Position numbers and translations under genes: made by a program. A DNA stretch of 64,000 bases from contig NC_039515.1 of the NCBI RefSeq assembly GCF_003672135.1, positions 1,488,001 to 1,552,000 of the forward strand. The letters are read 5' to 3'. Positions 34,553 to 44,201 of this stretch are shown here, one piece after another (position 1 is the stretch's first letter; every line of letters starts with the position of its first letter). This DNA comes from Ooceraea biroi. Taxonomy: Eukaryota; Arthropoda; Insecta; Hymenoptera; Formicidae. The notes below the pieces were generated by a model. That model ran no database searches, was not told where the DNA came from, and saw only the letters and a program-made list of their open reading frames with translations.

Positions 34553-35357
34553 ATGAAGATTCTGTTGATCGCGATTGCGTCATTCGTCGTCATTGAAGCT
34601 ACCGGAGGGTGGGAGCAGTATGGTCCAGGTGTCGGAAGTGGAAGAGGAAATAATGTTCGCGGCACGTCATGGGGATACCCGCAACAGATCAATCAAAACG
34701 CATTTGGTTCCGACGTCGAGTGGGTGTGCCAGAGCCCAAAAACAAATGACATAGTAATATAAATCTATTAGATTTATATATGACAATATAATATATATAA
34801 TTTTATTTACTCCTCGTGATCGGTTTAATTGCGAAATTATTTATAACAAAATAGATCCTTCTTTTTCGTTTCATACCATTTGTAATTGTTATAGTAATTC
34901 TTTAACTAAACGTGATACCTCAACAAAGAATTAATAATTTTGCAAACTTGTAAAAGAGAAAACAAAAAGAAAGAGAAAAGGCAAAGGCAAAGCATAAAGG
35001 CATATTATTCTCTGTTTCATTCTTTGTTAGATGGTGATTGCTACTGACAATACGCGACAACAATATCCCGGCAGAGGACCATGGTGGCAATGGCAGAACG
35101 TTCCACCGGGTCATCAAAATCACCATCAACCTTCTGGGAATTACTGGACCCAACCAATTATCATTGTTCAACAAGAACCGACACGAACTGACGGTACTCG
35201 GTTACCATTTACAACCCCGCAAATGCCGACAACTCATAACAATAATGATGGTAGCAATAATAATAATAATAATAACCACAACAATCATCAACCCAATACC
35301 ACACCACAGTATCACGGTGGAGAAGGAATAATAGATATTCGGCTTGGAGAACAATAA
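34553..35357 (+). CDS. Small secreted Asn/Gln/Gly-rich protein, unrecognised
   Basis: Two exons, 34553-34723 and 35031-35357, join in phase 0 (donor GTGTGC after the Trp codon, acceptor TCTTTGTTAG) to give 165 residues. The first 16-19 residues, MKILLIAIASFVVIEAT, are a clear signal peptide. The mature part is low-complexity: Gly-rich (GPGVGSGRG), then Trp/Gln/Pro-rich (GPWWQWQNVPPG), then an Asn/His run, ending GIIDIRLGEQ. There are no cysteines after the signal peptide in this model, which argues against a disulphide-rich peptide. I do not recognise the family; it could be a cuticular, chorion-like or glandular secretion. The exon junction is inferred, and the weak donor lowers confidence. 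Confidence 0.6.
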
Positions 35358-35867
35358 ATAACAAAATTTAAATCTTTACGTGAGATTTATATTTCTTAAA
35401 GAGTCGTCACTTTAAGGGACAACAAAGAGTTGCATAATAAATAAAAATAAAGATACATTTATACCTACTAAATCTACATCAGAGTTCACATTAATAATTA
35501 CATTGCGATTGACAATTTGTCACAATTACATAAATCAGCGATAAATAATATTGTTTTATCGACTTAATGTTGTTAGATGCATCGACAACAATTATATGAC
35601 AGATCTGATTGAAAAGTGTACAGATAATATCACAAATTAATAATAAAGAGAACATTTATAAGGAAAATATTATTTATATTAAATCTTTCTCCATAAAATT
35701 TATAGAATAAGAGTTTCAATTGTACAACTTATACTCAATATATAATTTGCGTTATTTATCTATAACCATATATAAATATATGTCATATGGTAAAATAGAG
35801 ATAGAGAAAATCTTCGAAATATAGGATGTCAGGTTTTATCATTATCACATCTTCATCACGTTAGAGT

Positions 35868-37589
35868 TTATGTATCAAGACATGGTTTACAAAGTGCTTC
35901 CTTGACACTTTCCAAGTTTTCGACATCTCTATATGCTATCAAACCTGACTTGTTGTTACTCGTGCAGGCAGACAGATAAGTGATAGTCAAATCGTCTGCG
36001 GTTGGACGTACGATAAATTCTTTAAACTTGATAACATCTCCCCCTAGCGATGCCAAGATTGCTTGTGGTCCGCATGTATCCCACTTGTAAGTGGAAGGTT
36101 TTGATAAACTGTAGATACCTGCGTGTCCAAGAGCAACTTGCAGTAGCTTGTATCCTGCTCCGGTCGCCTCCAACAGTGTAAATCCTTCGTCCAGTAGCTT
36201 CGTTCTCACCTCTTCGTCCTCGGATTGACTGATCAAAATGAGTTTATTGGCGTTAAGGTTTATAGGGTTGCTTATGGAAGATTTGGTAATGTCGCTCGTC
36301 GCAATACCCCAGTGACATTTTCCTGTCCACCTGTCCAGACGATAGCATTTACTAGTATTGATATAGTATAGATATATCACAAAGGAGAGAATGCAATTAA
36401 ATATATTTTATTTAAAATGTAAAGCATATTAAGAATAAATTATTGCAAACAGAGAAATAGATGTATCCGCTCTTATAGCAAACATATTTTAGAAAATATA
36501 TAATTCCGTTCAGAATAATAAAAAGAAACTTTACATCTTGGGTCTTTATCTCAAATTTATCTATCGCTTCACTCGACTCACCGTGAATCGACGTTGGTGT
36601 AAAAGGGTTGATTAACGATCCCCATAATTGGCACTCCCGTACTCTTCTGGTACGCTCCAATTAATACACAGGTGCAGCGTAAACCGCGTACGTGCAAACC
36701 GGTTTTCTCATCCACCGTCTCTATTGCATTTATGTAATCTGCTGTTGAATCTACAAAAGTTCCACGAATTGCTCCACAGGTAAGCATTAATTGACTATAA
36801 AACAAACAGAAGTTCTTACAAGCACCGTGTCTCGGTTTACAGGCCAATTACAGTTCTTAGTAACAAAAGAGAGAGAGAGAGACAGAGACATTATTTTACC
36901 ATAATATTATACAAATTTTACATTCTTTTATTCTTGCCCTGAGTTACCGTAAATTTACCAAATATCGATTAAGATACATTTAATCTCGCGTCATGTTTGT
37001 TATACGTTTTAATATACCTACCAATAGGATCTATCCAAATACCAATATCATTCATATCAATCTCAAGATCCGTGGGAATCTCTTTTACATCGGTGGATAC
37101 ATCCGAAAACTGAACGTCCTTGTGGACTTCAGTAGCGAGTAACCTTGCCGCTACGTCGTCGTTCATAACTCTGGCCAACAATTTTGCTGTATCTTCGCAG
37201 CACGGGCATACTTCGACGATGATGGTTTCATTTGCGGCATTCTTGAATACGTTAGTTTCTTCGCCCTTCGTTGATTTAGGCAACTCTGGAAACTATTTGT
37301 GATAATAAAGTTGACAGTCAATAGAAGTAAAAAGAACCTGATATTCTGATAATTAAAGGAGACAGTTTACGCTTACTTCAACTCCTATGTCATGTTTGAT
37401 AATTTCCTGAATAAGTACGTCAGCTAAGGTTTTAAAATCGTGGAAAAAGCGCGGATTTTTCTCTTCTGAAGATTTTTCTTGTATTAGAAGTGGAAACAGT
37501 TCCTCATTCTGTCGACAAGCCCTGGCAACATTTGCTGCCTTCTCTGAAGCTTGTAAGAGAATTTGAAGTAATCTGCTGCCATTCTTCAT
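35868..37589 (-). CDS. Ipp: Inositol polyphosphate 1-phosphatase
   Basis: Four coding exons on the minus strand (37589-37377, 37292-37022, 36750-36582, 36330-35868) join in frame to 371 residues, close to the roughly 400 of animal INPP1. The enzyme removes the 1-phosphate from Ins(1,4)P2 and Ins(1,3,4)P3 in inositol recycling; it is cytosolic, Mg-dependent and lithium-sensitive. N-terminus: SEKAANVARACRQNEELFPL and DFKTLADVLIQEIIK. Metal-binding motifs of the family are intact: GEE at about residues 81-83, WIDPIDST at 158-164 (assembled across the exon junction), and WDTCGPQAILASLGG at about 301. Also seen is GVPIMGIVNQPF. The start is the ATG four bases after an acceptor-like TTTTAG, so a 5' UTR exon is likely. 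Confidence 0.94.
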
Positions 37590-38210
37590 TTTTCTAAAAT
37601 AATTTGGGAATAAACTTAGAAAACTAAACTTTCCATTAATATTATCATTACATGTACGTAAAAAAAGAATTAGCAGGACAGAGAAGATGTTGACACGAGA
37701 ATCCCAACAAGTTCTATTGGATGACAATTAAAGATATTGATTTCCTATAAACGTAACGTAGAAGCACTGTTGCGTATTAAATTGCATCAATAATTCCTTC
37801 AAAGAAGCTTTGTTTATTTAAAACATCAATAACTTAATTCCGATTTAATACAAATAATTGTATACATTGTAACAGAATAATTGCACATTCTTGGAAAAAT
37901 ATCAAATCATGCGTATCAATGTTAAGCGTTCAATTGTACATTTTTCAAGGCATGCAATTTAAATTTTCAATTACATACAATTGTATTTGGTCATACAAAA
38001 AAATTTGATTTTGTAATTATTTGTAAGTGGAAGAATTATAAAAGTAAAATCACAGAAATATTTTATATAGAGTTAAACAAAAATTAGAAAAATTTAGGAT
38101 ATTTTTTATACGACTTACCTAGTTTAATATACAAGTAGGTAACGTGCGAAAACACTGCCCTACACATCACATTGAGCATACTGAGATTTGTTGAGATTAT
38201 TCGCGCTCTG

Positions 38211-38403
38211 GCCCCTGACGTATCTTCTTCTTCTTCTTAGTGTTGAATGGCACCCGATCCCTTTCAGGTTCGATACGGCCAATTGCAAAATTGAGTGAAA
38301 TACAAAATACGAAATAACAAGTTGAAAAAAAAAACTCGGAACAATCGTTGTGCACCTGACGACTGTCCCCTTCGGAATCCCCAGTGTTGTGCCCCTGACG
38401 TAT
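38211..38403 (-). mobile_element. Short retroelement copy 1 with 13-bp target duplication
   Basis: The element at 38224-38390 is flanked by a perfect direct repeat GCCCCTGACGTAT at 38211-38223 and 38391-38403. On the minus strand it ends in an AAGAAGAAGAAG tail, as expected for target-primed reverse transcription, and begins near GAAGGGGACAGTCGTCAGG. A second copy with its own duplication is at 41779-41959. It could be a SINE or a 5'-truncated LINE; no clear pol III A and B boxes were found in the sense orientation. Confidence 0.85.
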
Positions 38404-38571
38404 GAGTATATCAATAAACGTATTATCATCGCACTTGCGCAGAAATGAGGTTTGTCAAAGCGAAAGCGGAAAGGAAAAGTAAAGTCACTAGATATTATAA
38501 AGGTCGTGACCTACGCACAGTACGGCTGAAGTCACATGGCATGTATTTTCTGCGTAACGCAGAATTTAAAC

Positions 38572-38799
38572 TTAAAATGCTTTTTATAAAAATTACGCAA
38601 TTTGTACGCACAAAATTGCAATAATAAAAAAGAAATTCCTAATCTGCTTTACAGAATCAAGCAGATTAGGAATTTCTTTTTTATTACGCTTCTAAAGGCA
38701 CTTTTAAAAGCTTCATTATATTCCTTTATTTTATTCCGAGACTGCTTGGGTGCAATTTTGTGCGTACAAATTGCGTAATTTTTATAAAAAGCATTTTAA
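38572..38799. mobile_element. Palindromic MITE, family C copy 1, TTAA flanks
   Basis: The arms begin TTAAAATGCTTTTTATAAAA and end in the reverse complement ATAAAAAGCATTTTAA. TTAA at both edges is compatible with piggyBac-type integration. A second perfect hairpin lies inside (AAAGAAATTCCTAATCTGCTT and its complement, about 38622-38692), which suggests a nested or rearranged copy. Confidence 0.75.
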
Positions 38800-38913
38800 G
38801 TTTAAATTTTATGCTAATGGTAACACTGTTTCACTAGCAACTCCAGCATCCCCTTAAGGTGATCCTGAAGTGACCAGGGAATTTCTTCGCGATGGTGCTG
38901 CCATTTGCACAAT

Positions 38914-39187
38914 AAAATGCTTTTTATAAAAATTTGGCAATTTGTACGCACAAAATTGCGGCGGCCACCACTCGGGATAAAATAAAGGAATATAATGAAG
39001 CTTTTCGAGGTGACTTACTCTTGTATGTATGTATAAGTAGGTACAAGATTTTCACATATACTTTTCTCTTTTATTACGCTTCTAAAGTTACCTCGAAAAG
39101 CTTCATTATATTCCTTTATTTTATCCCGAGTGGTGGCCGCCGCAATTTTGTGCGTACAAATTGCCAAATTTTTATAAAATGCATTTC
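38914..39187. mobile_element. Palindromic MITE, family C copy 2
   Basis: Arms of about 95 bp are almost perfect inverted repeats: TTGGCAATTTGTACGCACAA through CACTCGGGATAAAATAAAGG on the left, mirrored on the right. The loop is about 75 bases. The right half is closely related to the right half of the element at 38572-38799. Confidence 0.85.
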
Positions 39188-39265
39188 AACTTTAATTTTT
39201 GTATATGTTGTGTGTAGTTGGCAACACTTTTCACTAGCAACTCCAGCTTGCCCTTAAGGACTGTG

Positions 39266-39384
39266 TACAGGACGGTTGTAAGATTGCAAGCAGTAAGAAG
39301 TGACCAATTGAAATCGATTATTTCAAACACTGACCAATAGGAACTCTTACTTCTTACTGCTTGCAATCTTACAACCGTCCTGTA
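39266..39384. mobile_element. Foldback MITE with perfect 34-bp inverted repeats
   Basis: ACAGGACGGTTGTAAGATTG and 14 further bases are repeated exactly in reverse complement, ending CAACCGTCCTGT. The interior has TGACCAATTG and TGACCAATAG. If the ends are read as CAGGACGG, the flanking dinucleotides are TA on both sides, as for Tc1/mariner-type elements. Confidence 0.85.
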
Positions 39385-39649
39385 GACGGTCCTTTAAAGG
39401 TTCTCTACAGCTGACAAGAACGGACTAAATCCGCCATTTTGTATCCAACTAGACGAAGTGTCCAGTCTCTTACTTCTAGGGTCTCTAGATAGAGGTGGGA
39501 GGAATCTAGGGAATCTTATGTGTCACCAATGCGCGCATTAGCTAAAACGGAACGGTTTTCTATGCACTTTATGCGTTCCATGCGTGAAACGGAAGGCACC
39601 CATTGTTCTATATTCCTATGCTGCGAGAGCGTACTGTAGTTGTTCTGCA

Positions 39650-39763
39650 GGGCTGCGTTCCGATTCCACGCCAGGGTGATCTCCCTCTCTTTTTATCTCA
39701 TTCTTGTATCTTTCTCACTCCAATATAGCGGGTGCACCTGGGTAAGGAATCGGAACGCAGCCC
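39650..39763. mobile_element. Foldback MITE, family B copy 2
   Basis: GGGCTGCGTTCCGATTCC on the left and GGAATCGGAACGCAGCCC on the right are exact inverted repeats; the element is 114 bp. CAG stands immediately outside the GGCTGCG ends on both sides and may be a 3-bp target duplication. Confidence 0.8.
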
Positions 39764-39987
39764 AGTAGAAAAATCTTTTTTGAGGTTGAGGATAAATAAG
39801 CAAGGAAACCGTGATACTGTGTCCTAATTCAGAACGAAAATTTGACAAGAAGTAGAAAAATAGTAAGTCTATTTATGTAAATGTTTTCAAGATAACAGAA
39901 ACCTAACCTTCATGTTATCAATCACTACATAAGTGAATAAAACAACATTAAATAATATTGCGTTTGTTTGATATTTCAGGAGTAAGA

Positions 39988-41509
39988 ATGGCCAATTCAT
40001 CGGCGAGTATAACCGTGTCAAGTATTTTGAAGAACAAGAGTTCTTTCGAGGATGAGCCACGGAAGAAGAGCAGAGGGAGTATTGGCGAAAGGCGAAAGAA
40101 CTGGAAGAGGCGAGGAAGGCTGGTACGGCTCCAGCTGCCGTCGACGAGGAGGGCAAAGATATCAACCCGCATATTCCGCAGTATATCAGTGCTACGCCGT
40201 GGTACTTCGGTGCTCAAGGTCCTACCTTGAAACATCAGAGGCCACAACCTGAGAAGCAGAGGAAATACAGCTCTATAGATGCATGGTACAACCGCGGCGT
40301 TGATACTTCCAACGTAGTGGTCAAATATCGCAAGGATGCTTGTGAGAACTGTGGTGCGATGACTCACAAAAGGAAGTACTGCATGGAGAGGCTGCACAAG
40401 GTTCGGGCAAAATATACAAACTCGAAGATAGCAGTAGACGAGTTCACGCAGCCCGAATTGTCGATAGATTATGATGGCAAGAGAGATAGGTGGGCTGGTT
40501 ACGATCCCTCCGAGCACAGAGCAATAGTAGAGGAGTACCAGAAGATAGAGGAGGCCAAGAGACAAATGCGAGCTCAGAAGCTCAATGCGGAGGAGGAAAA
40601 CGACGAACAAGATTCCGACAAGGATAAAGACAAGTATGTTGACGAGGTGGACATGCCTGGTACAAAGGTGGACTCTAAGCAGCGTATTACAGTGAGGAAC
40701 TTGCGAATTCGAGAAGACACCGCCAGGTATCTGCGCAATCTAGACCCGAATTCGACGTATTACGATCCAAAAACCAGATCTGTGCGAGATAATCCCTATG
40801 TTGGCACGGATCGCGAAGTGGACTATAAAGGCGAGAACTTCGTACGCTTCTCTAGCGATACTCAGCAGCATGCTAACGCACAATTGTTTGCCTGGGAAGC
40901 GCACGAAAAGGGAGTCGACGTACATTTGCTGGCTGAACCTACGAAACTAGAGTTGTTGAAACAAGAGTACGACAAGAAACGCGACGAGCTGAAGAATAAG
41001 GCACGTGACAGCATAATCGATCGTTACGGAGGCGAGGAGCATCTTGAGGCGCTCCCGAAATCTTTATTATTGGCGCAGACTGAACAGTACGTCGAATATT
41101 CGAGATATGGTAAGATAATCAAAGGACAAGATCGCCAGGTAATAAGGTCCAAGTACGAAAAAGACGTTTTCCCGAACAACCATACGTCGGTCTGGAGTTC
41201 TCATTGGCAGGACGGAAAATGGGGCTACAAATGTTGTTTTTCCTTTATCAAAAATTCATATTGCACTGGAGAGTCTGGGAAGAAAGTGGTGGAGGCGATA
41301 AATAATAATAACATGCAAAATAAAATTTTATATACAAGCCTGAAGCAGAAGAGGTAGATGACACACCAGATATGTTAAACATCGACAAAAACTCGTCAAA
41401 CAGCGAATCTTCGTCTGAAGATGAACGTACAAAGAATAAATCGGAAAAGCAAAGTAAGGCAGCTAAACGAAGATTGAAGAAACAAAAGCGTATAATACGC
41501 ATTCGCTAA
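39988..41509 (+). pseudogene. slu7: Damaged slu7 (pre-mRNA splicing factor SLU7) copy
   Basis: SLU7 is a second-step splicing factor involved in 3' splice-site choice. Frame 1 (from ATG 39988) gives an N-terminus like MANSSASITVSSILKNK followed by DEPRKKSR. At about 40071-40080 the homology moves to another frame: EYWRKAKELEEARKAGTAPA, then DINPHIPQYI and, from 40227, LKHQRPQPEK, the zinc knuckle CENCGAMTHKRKYC and KNSYCTGESGKK. The shift is a net +2 (or -1), most simply an extra GA in a GA-rich stretch. Near 41286 the frame changes again, but a 50- or 53-nt AT-rich GT-AG segment ending at 41338 would restore it as a short intron. The protein then stops at 41509 after KKQKRIIRIR, short of the usual C-terminal DERKRPYN part. 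Near-lack of introns, frameshift and truncation suggest a decayed copy; an assembly error at the GA tract is the alternative. Confidence 0.75.
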
Positions 41510-41778
41510 TCGGCCGTACGCAACGAGTTGAATCAACTTCAACTTTCTGCGTTGCGTGAAACGGTAAAAAAGTATGAAAATCAGTTTCAAACATACGGAG
41601 ACCTAACTTCACGCAACCTACCATTTTCGAAAAACATACAATGATATAATGACATATAATGATATTTGATATGTTTTATGTAAAAATATAGTCATTAATA
41701 ATATAATATTATTGAGAATTATTGATAATTATAATATTGAGGATTATTTAAAATTAAGCCTCTGAACGCGTTTTCTCT

Positions 41779-41959
41779 GTGCTGCGTTTGCTTCTTCTTC
41801 TTCTTAGTGTTTAATGGCACCCGATCCCTTTCAGGTTCGATATGGCCAATTGCAAAAATGAGGTAAATACGAAATACGAAATAACAAGTTGAAAAAAGAA
41901 CTCGGGACAATCGTGCACCTGACGACTGTCCCCTTCGGAAACCATCGTGCTGCGTTTGC
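41779..41959 (-). mobile_element. Short retroelement copy 2 with 13-bp target duplication
   Basis: The element at 41792-41946 is flanked by a perfect direct repeat GTGCTGCGTTTGC at 41779-41791 and 41947-41959. On the minus strand it ends in an AAG-repeat tail and is closely similar to the element at 38224-38390 over its whole length, with a few small indels. Confidence 0.87.
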
Positions 41960-42302
41960 GTCTGCGAGCTGCGTCTGGTGTCTGGCGTTACGGCCTATGT
42001 AGACGGGCCTTTACGTTACGGTTACGGACGGCCGAATCGAGCAACGCGATTGGTCGAATCCTTACGTTACGTCTTACGGAATTTTGTCTGTGGAGGCCTT
42101 AAAAACGAGTCAGCTCTGCCAGCAAACCTGACTTCCAAACGTCCTAGAAGGCATGTATGCCGCGTTACTCCCGGGCAATGCTCGCAGCAGATTGGAAGAA
42201 GGTGAAGGGCGAATTTCCGGCGCCCTAAAGCGGGAACACCTTGGCTAAGGGTAGACTACCCTAACAGAAAAGTCTCTGGAGCGCAATTCTGTACTCGCCT
42301 AC

Positions 42303-42410
42303 CGATGATTGTCGGTATCGTTAACTAGCGACAACCTATGAGAGCTACGCTTTTCTCCAAGGTCGTCCTTGCCATTGGCTATCGCTAGTTACCGACACCG
42401 ACAATCATCG
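42303..42410. repeat. Inverted repeat, probable MITE
   Basis: CGATGATTGTCGGTATCGTT and TAACTAGCGA on the left are mirrored by TCGCTAGTTACCGACACCG and ACAATCATCG on the right, with a 50-base spacer. Confidence 0.75.
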
Positions 42411-42420
42411 ACCTCCATAT

Positions 42421-42688
42421 AGTTGGCAGACAATTGTTTCTTTTTTTCAAATAAATAGTTGTAATCATTTGGAAATCATTTGGAGAAATTTGGAAAAGCA
42501 TTTCTATAATTTGGAAAAGAATAGATAATTAATAATTAACAAAAATCATTTCTGGCGTATAGTTGGCAGACAATTGTTTTTTTTTAAATAAATGTAATCA
42601 TTTGGAAATTATTTGGAGAAATGTAGAAAAGTATTTCTGTTATTTGGAAAAGAGTAAATAATTAATAATAAAATATATAGTTACTCCT
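42421..42688. repeat. Tandem duplication, about 140 bp x 2
   Basis: Two head-to-tail copies start with AGTTGGCAGACAATTGTTT at 42421 and 42561. Both contain AATCATTTGGAAATCATTTGG-like words and AATTAATAAT, and differ by roughly a tenth, with short indels. Confidence 0.8.
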
Positions 42689-42839
42689 GTCAAAAGCAGT
42701 TCAAGGCGAAATTCCATCGGTTGCGTCAGAATTTATTGTAAAAAGTCGCACGGCCGTTGTACGAGTGCGTGTGATCGTCAGATCGACGTAAATTTTTGTG
42801 AATTTTTAGAAAAATACGTCTCATCCGGTGGGGTGAGAA

Positions 42840-43413
42840 CCCATACAGCACACAAACGTTAAATCAGCATCTCAGAAACGTTGCATAGCAACATCGCAAT
42901 GTTCCATCAATATCGCAAAATGTAGATTCGACGTAGAAAAGATATTGCATAAATGTCTAATGTCCATTGAATTGCAATGTCTTGTAGATATTGCATTCAA
43001 CGTCTACAAGACATTGCAATTCAATTAGAAACCTTTGTTAGATCTTAGGATTGTTCTTTTTTGCTGCACTTCTGAACTAGTGCAATAAGTTGGAGCGAAA
43101 CAAATATACTTTCTTTCATTCTAACTTATTGCACTAGTTCAGAAATACAGCGAAAAAGAACAAACCTATTGATTTAACATTAGTAATTAATTATTACTAA
43201 ATATAATAGAATTATTTGTTACATATAAGAAGAATGACAACTTTAAATTGACCATTAATTAATAAAATCTATATGTTGTTTCAATGTTGTAGCAACATAC
43301 AGAATCAATGTAGAAGAATCAACATAGATTCAACGTTGAAAAAATATTTATATTTTACTATTCAACATTGTAACATCTTCGCAACGTTATTTCAACTTTT
43401 TGTGCTGTATGGG
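42840..43413. mobile_element. MITE with CCCATACAGCACA ends
   Basis: CCCATACAGCACACAAACG on the left and CAACTTTTTGTGCTGTATGGG on the right are terminal inverted repeats. The interior has repeated GTTGCATAGCAACAT- and GTTGTAGCAACAT-like words and a nested foldback. No ORF. Its right end abuts the 291-bp palindrome exactly. Confidence 0.65.
43047..43166. mobile_element. Nested foldback element
   Basis: AGGATTGTTCTTTTTTGCTG, then CTGAACTAGTGCAATAAGTT on the left, are mirrored on the right by AACTTATTGCACTAGTTCAG and GCGAAAAAGAACAAACCT. It lies inside the element at 42840-43413. Confidence 0.75.
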
Positions 43414-43704
43414 ATAGCGATGGTAATTGCAGTTTCGACAATTCTCTTTATTGCTTGTGCAGAATAAAAAATCCTTTTCCACAAATGAAGTATAGATAGA
43501 AAGAAAGTCTGCTCTACAGGACTTTATATTCAAAATGGAAAAAAGTTAGAAAAGACAAATGCACGTTTTTAACTTTTTTCCATTTTGAATATAAAGTCCT
43601 GTAGAGCGGACTTTCTTTCTATCTATACTTCATTTGTGGAAAAGGATTTTTTATTCTGCACAAGCAATAAAGAGAATTTTCGAAACTGCAATTACCATCG
43701 CTAT
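43414..43704. repeat. 291-bp near-perfect palindrome
   Basis: Arms of about 134 bp are identical except for two bases (C/A near 43438 and T/C near 43492 against their partners), around a loop of about 23 bases at the centre. The left arm starts ATAGCGATGGTAATTGCAG and the right arm ends CTGCAATTACCATCGCTAT. This is either a very young foldback element or a recent template-switch inversion. Confidence 0.92.
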
Positions 43705-44201
43705 AGTGAAAAAATAGTTCACTAACGTTCAATTCCGGTCAAGTCACGTCCGCAATACGCGTCTATGCGCGGCGCGCGTCACGAGAGGGGCGCCGCATAA
43801 ACGTGGAACGAGGGCGACCATGTGACCGGCGGCCGGCCAATCAGCTGTTTAGCTTTGTCGTGCCGCCAAGCTCATTTCCAGTCCGTGTGCACGCGGAAGC
43901 TGTGGGGTCGACTGGTTGCAGGTAGACCGCGAATATTTGGGGCCCGTGTGAATTATGCGCGGTCGATCGCGGTGAAGGAGACGCCGAATTGCCACAGCTG
44001 ACAGACCGGACCGGTCACGTAGCGTGCGACAGCCTGTAAATCACCGTCGCAAATGCTTTTATATGCGGGGTCGCCATTTTGGTGATACGGCGAGCCGACG
44101 ATTCGAGCAAAGTGTAGCCCTATGATCTTTTTATTTTCCTTTTGTGCACGGTTCATCCGCGGAATCCTCCTCAGCCGATTGACGGCCCAATAACGCCGGA
44201 C

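Larger units (their letters stand above)
37590..39987. other. Repeat-rich gap between Ipp and the slu7 copy
   Basis: No gene is supported. The region contains a short retroelement (38224-38390), two related palindromic elements (38572-38799 and 38914-39187), a TA-flanked foldback (39266-39384) and a family B element (39650-39763). The Ipp 5' UTR exon and promoter must lie on the left side. Confidence 0.6.
41510..44201. other. Repeat-packed region between the slu7 copy and Dp
   Basis: No gene supported until the Dp start. It contains retroelement copy 2 (41792-41946), an inverted repeat (42303-42410), a tandem duplication (42421-42688), a 574-bp MITE (42840-43413) enclosing a foldback (43047-43166), and a 291-bp palindrome (43414-43704). 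From about 43730 the DNA is GC-rich and is probably the Dp promoter and 5' UTR. Confidence 0.65.

Noticed and set aside
38224..38390. tRNA-derived SINE based on GGTTCGATACGG on the plus strand
   Set aside because: The B-box-like word lies on the strand opposite to the one ending in the AAG tail, and no matching A box was found, so pol III origin is not supported.
39988..41509. Fully intact slu7 gene
   Set aside because: The N-terminal homology needs a frame change that no GT-AG intron can supply, and the C-terminal part of the family is missing.
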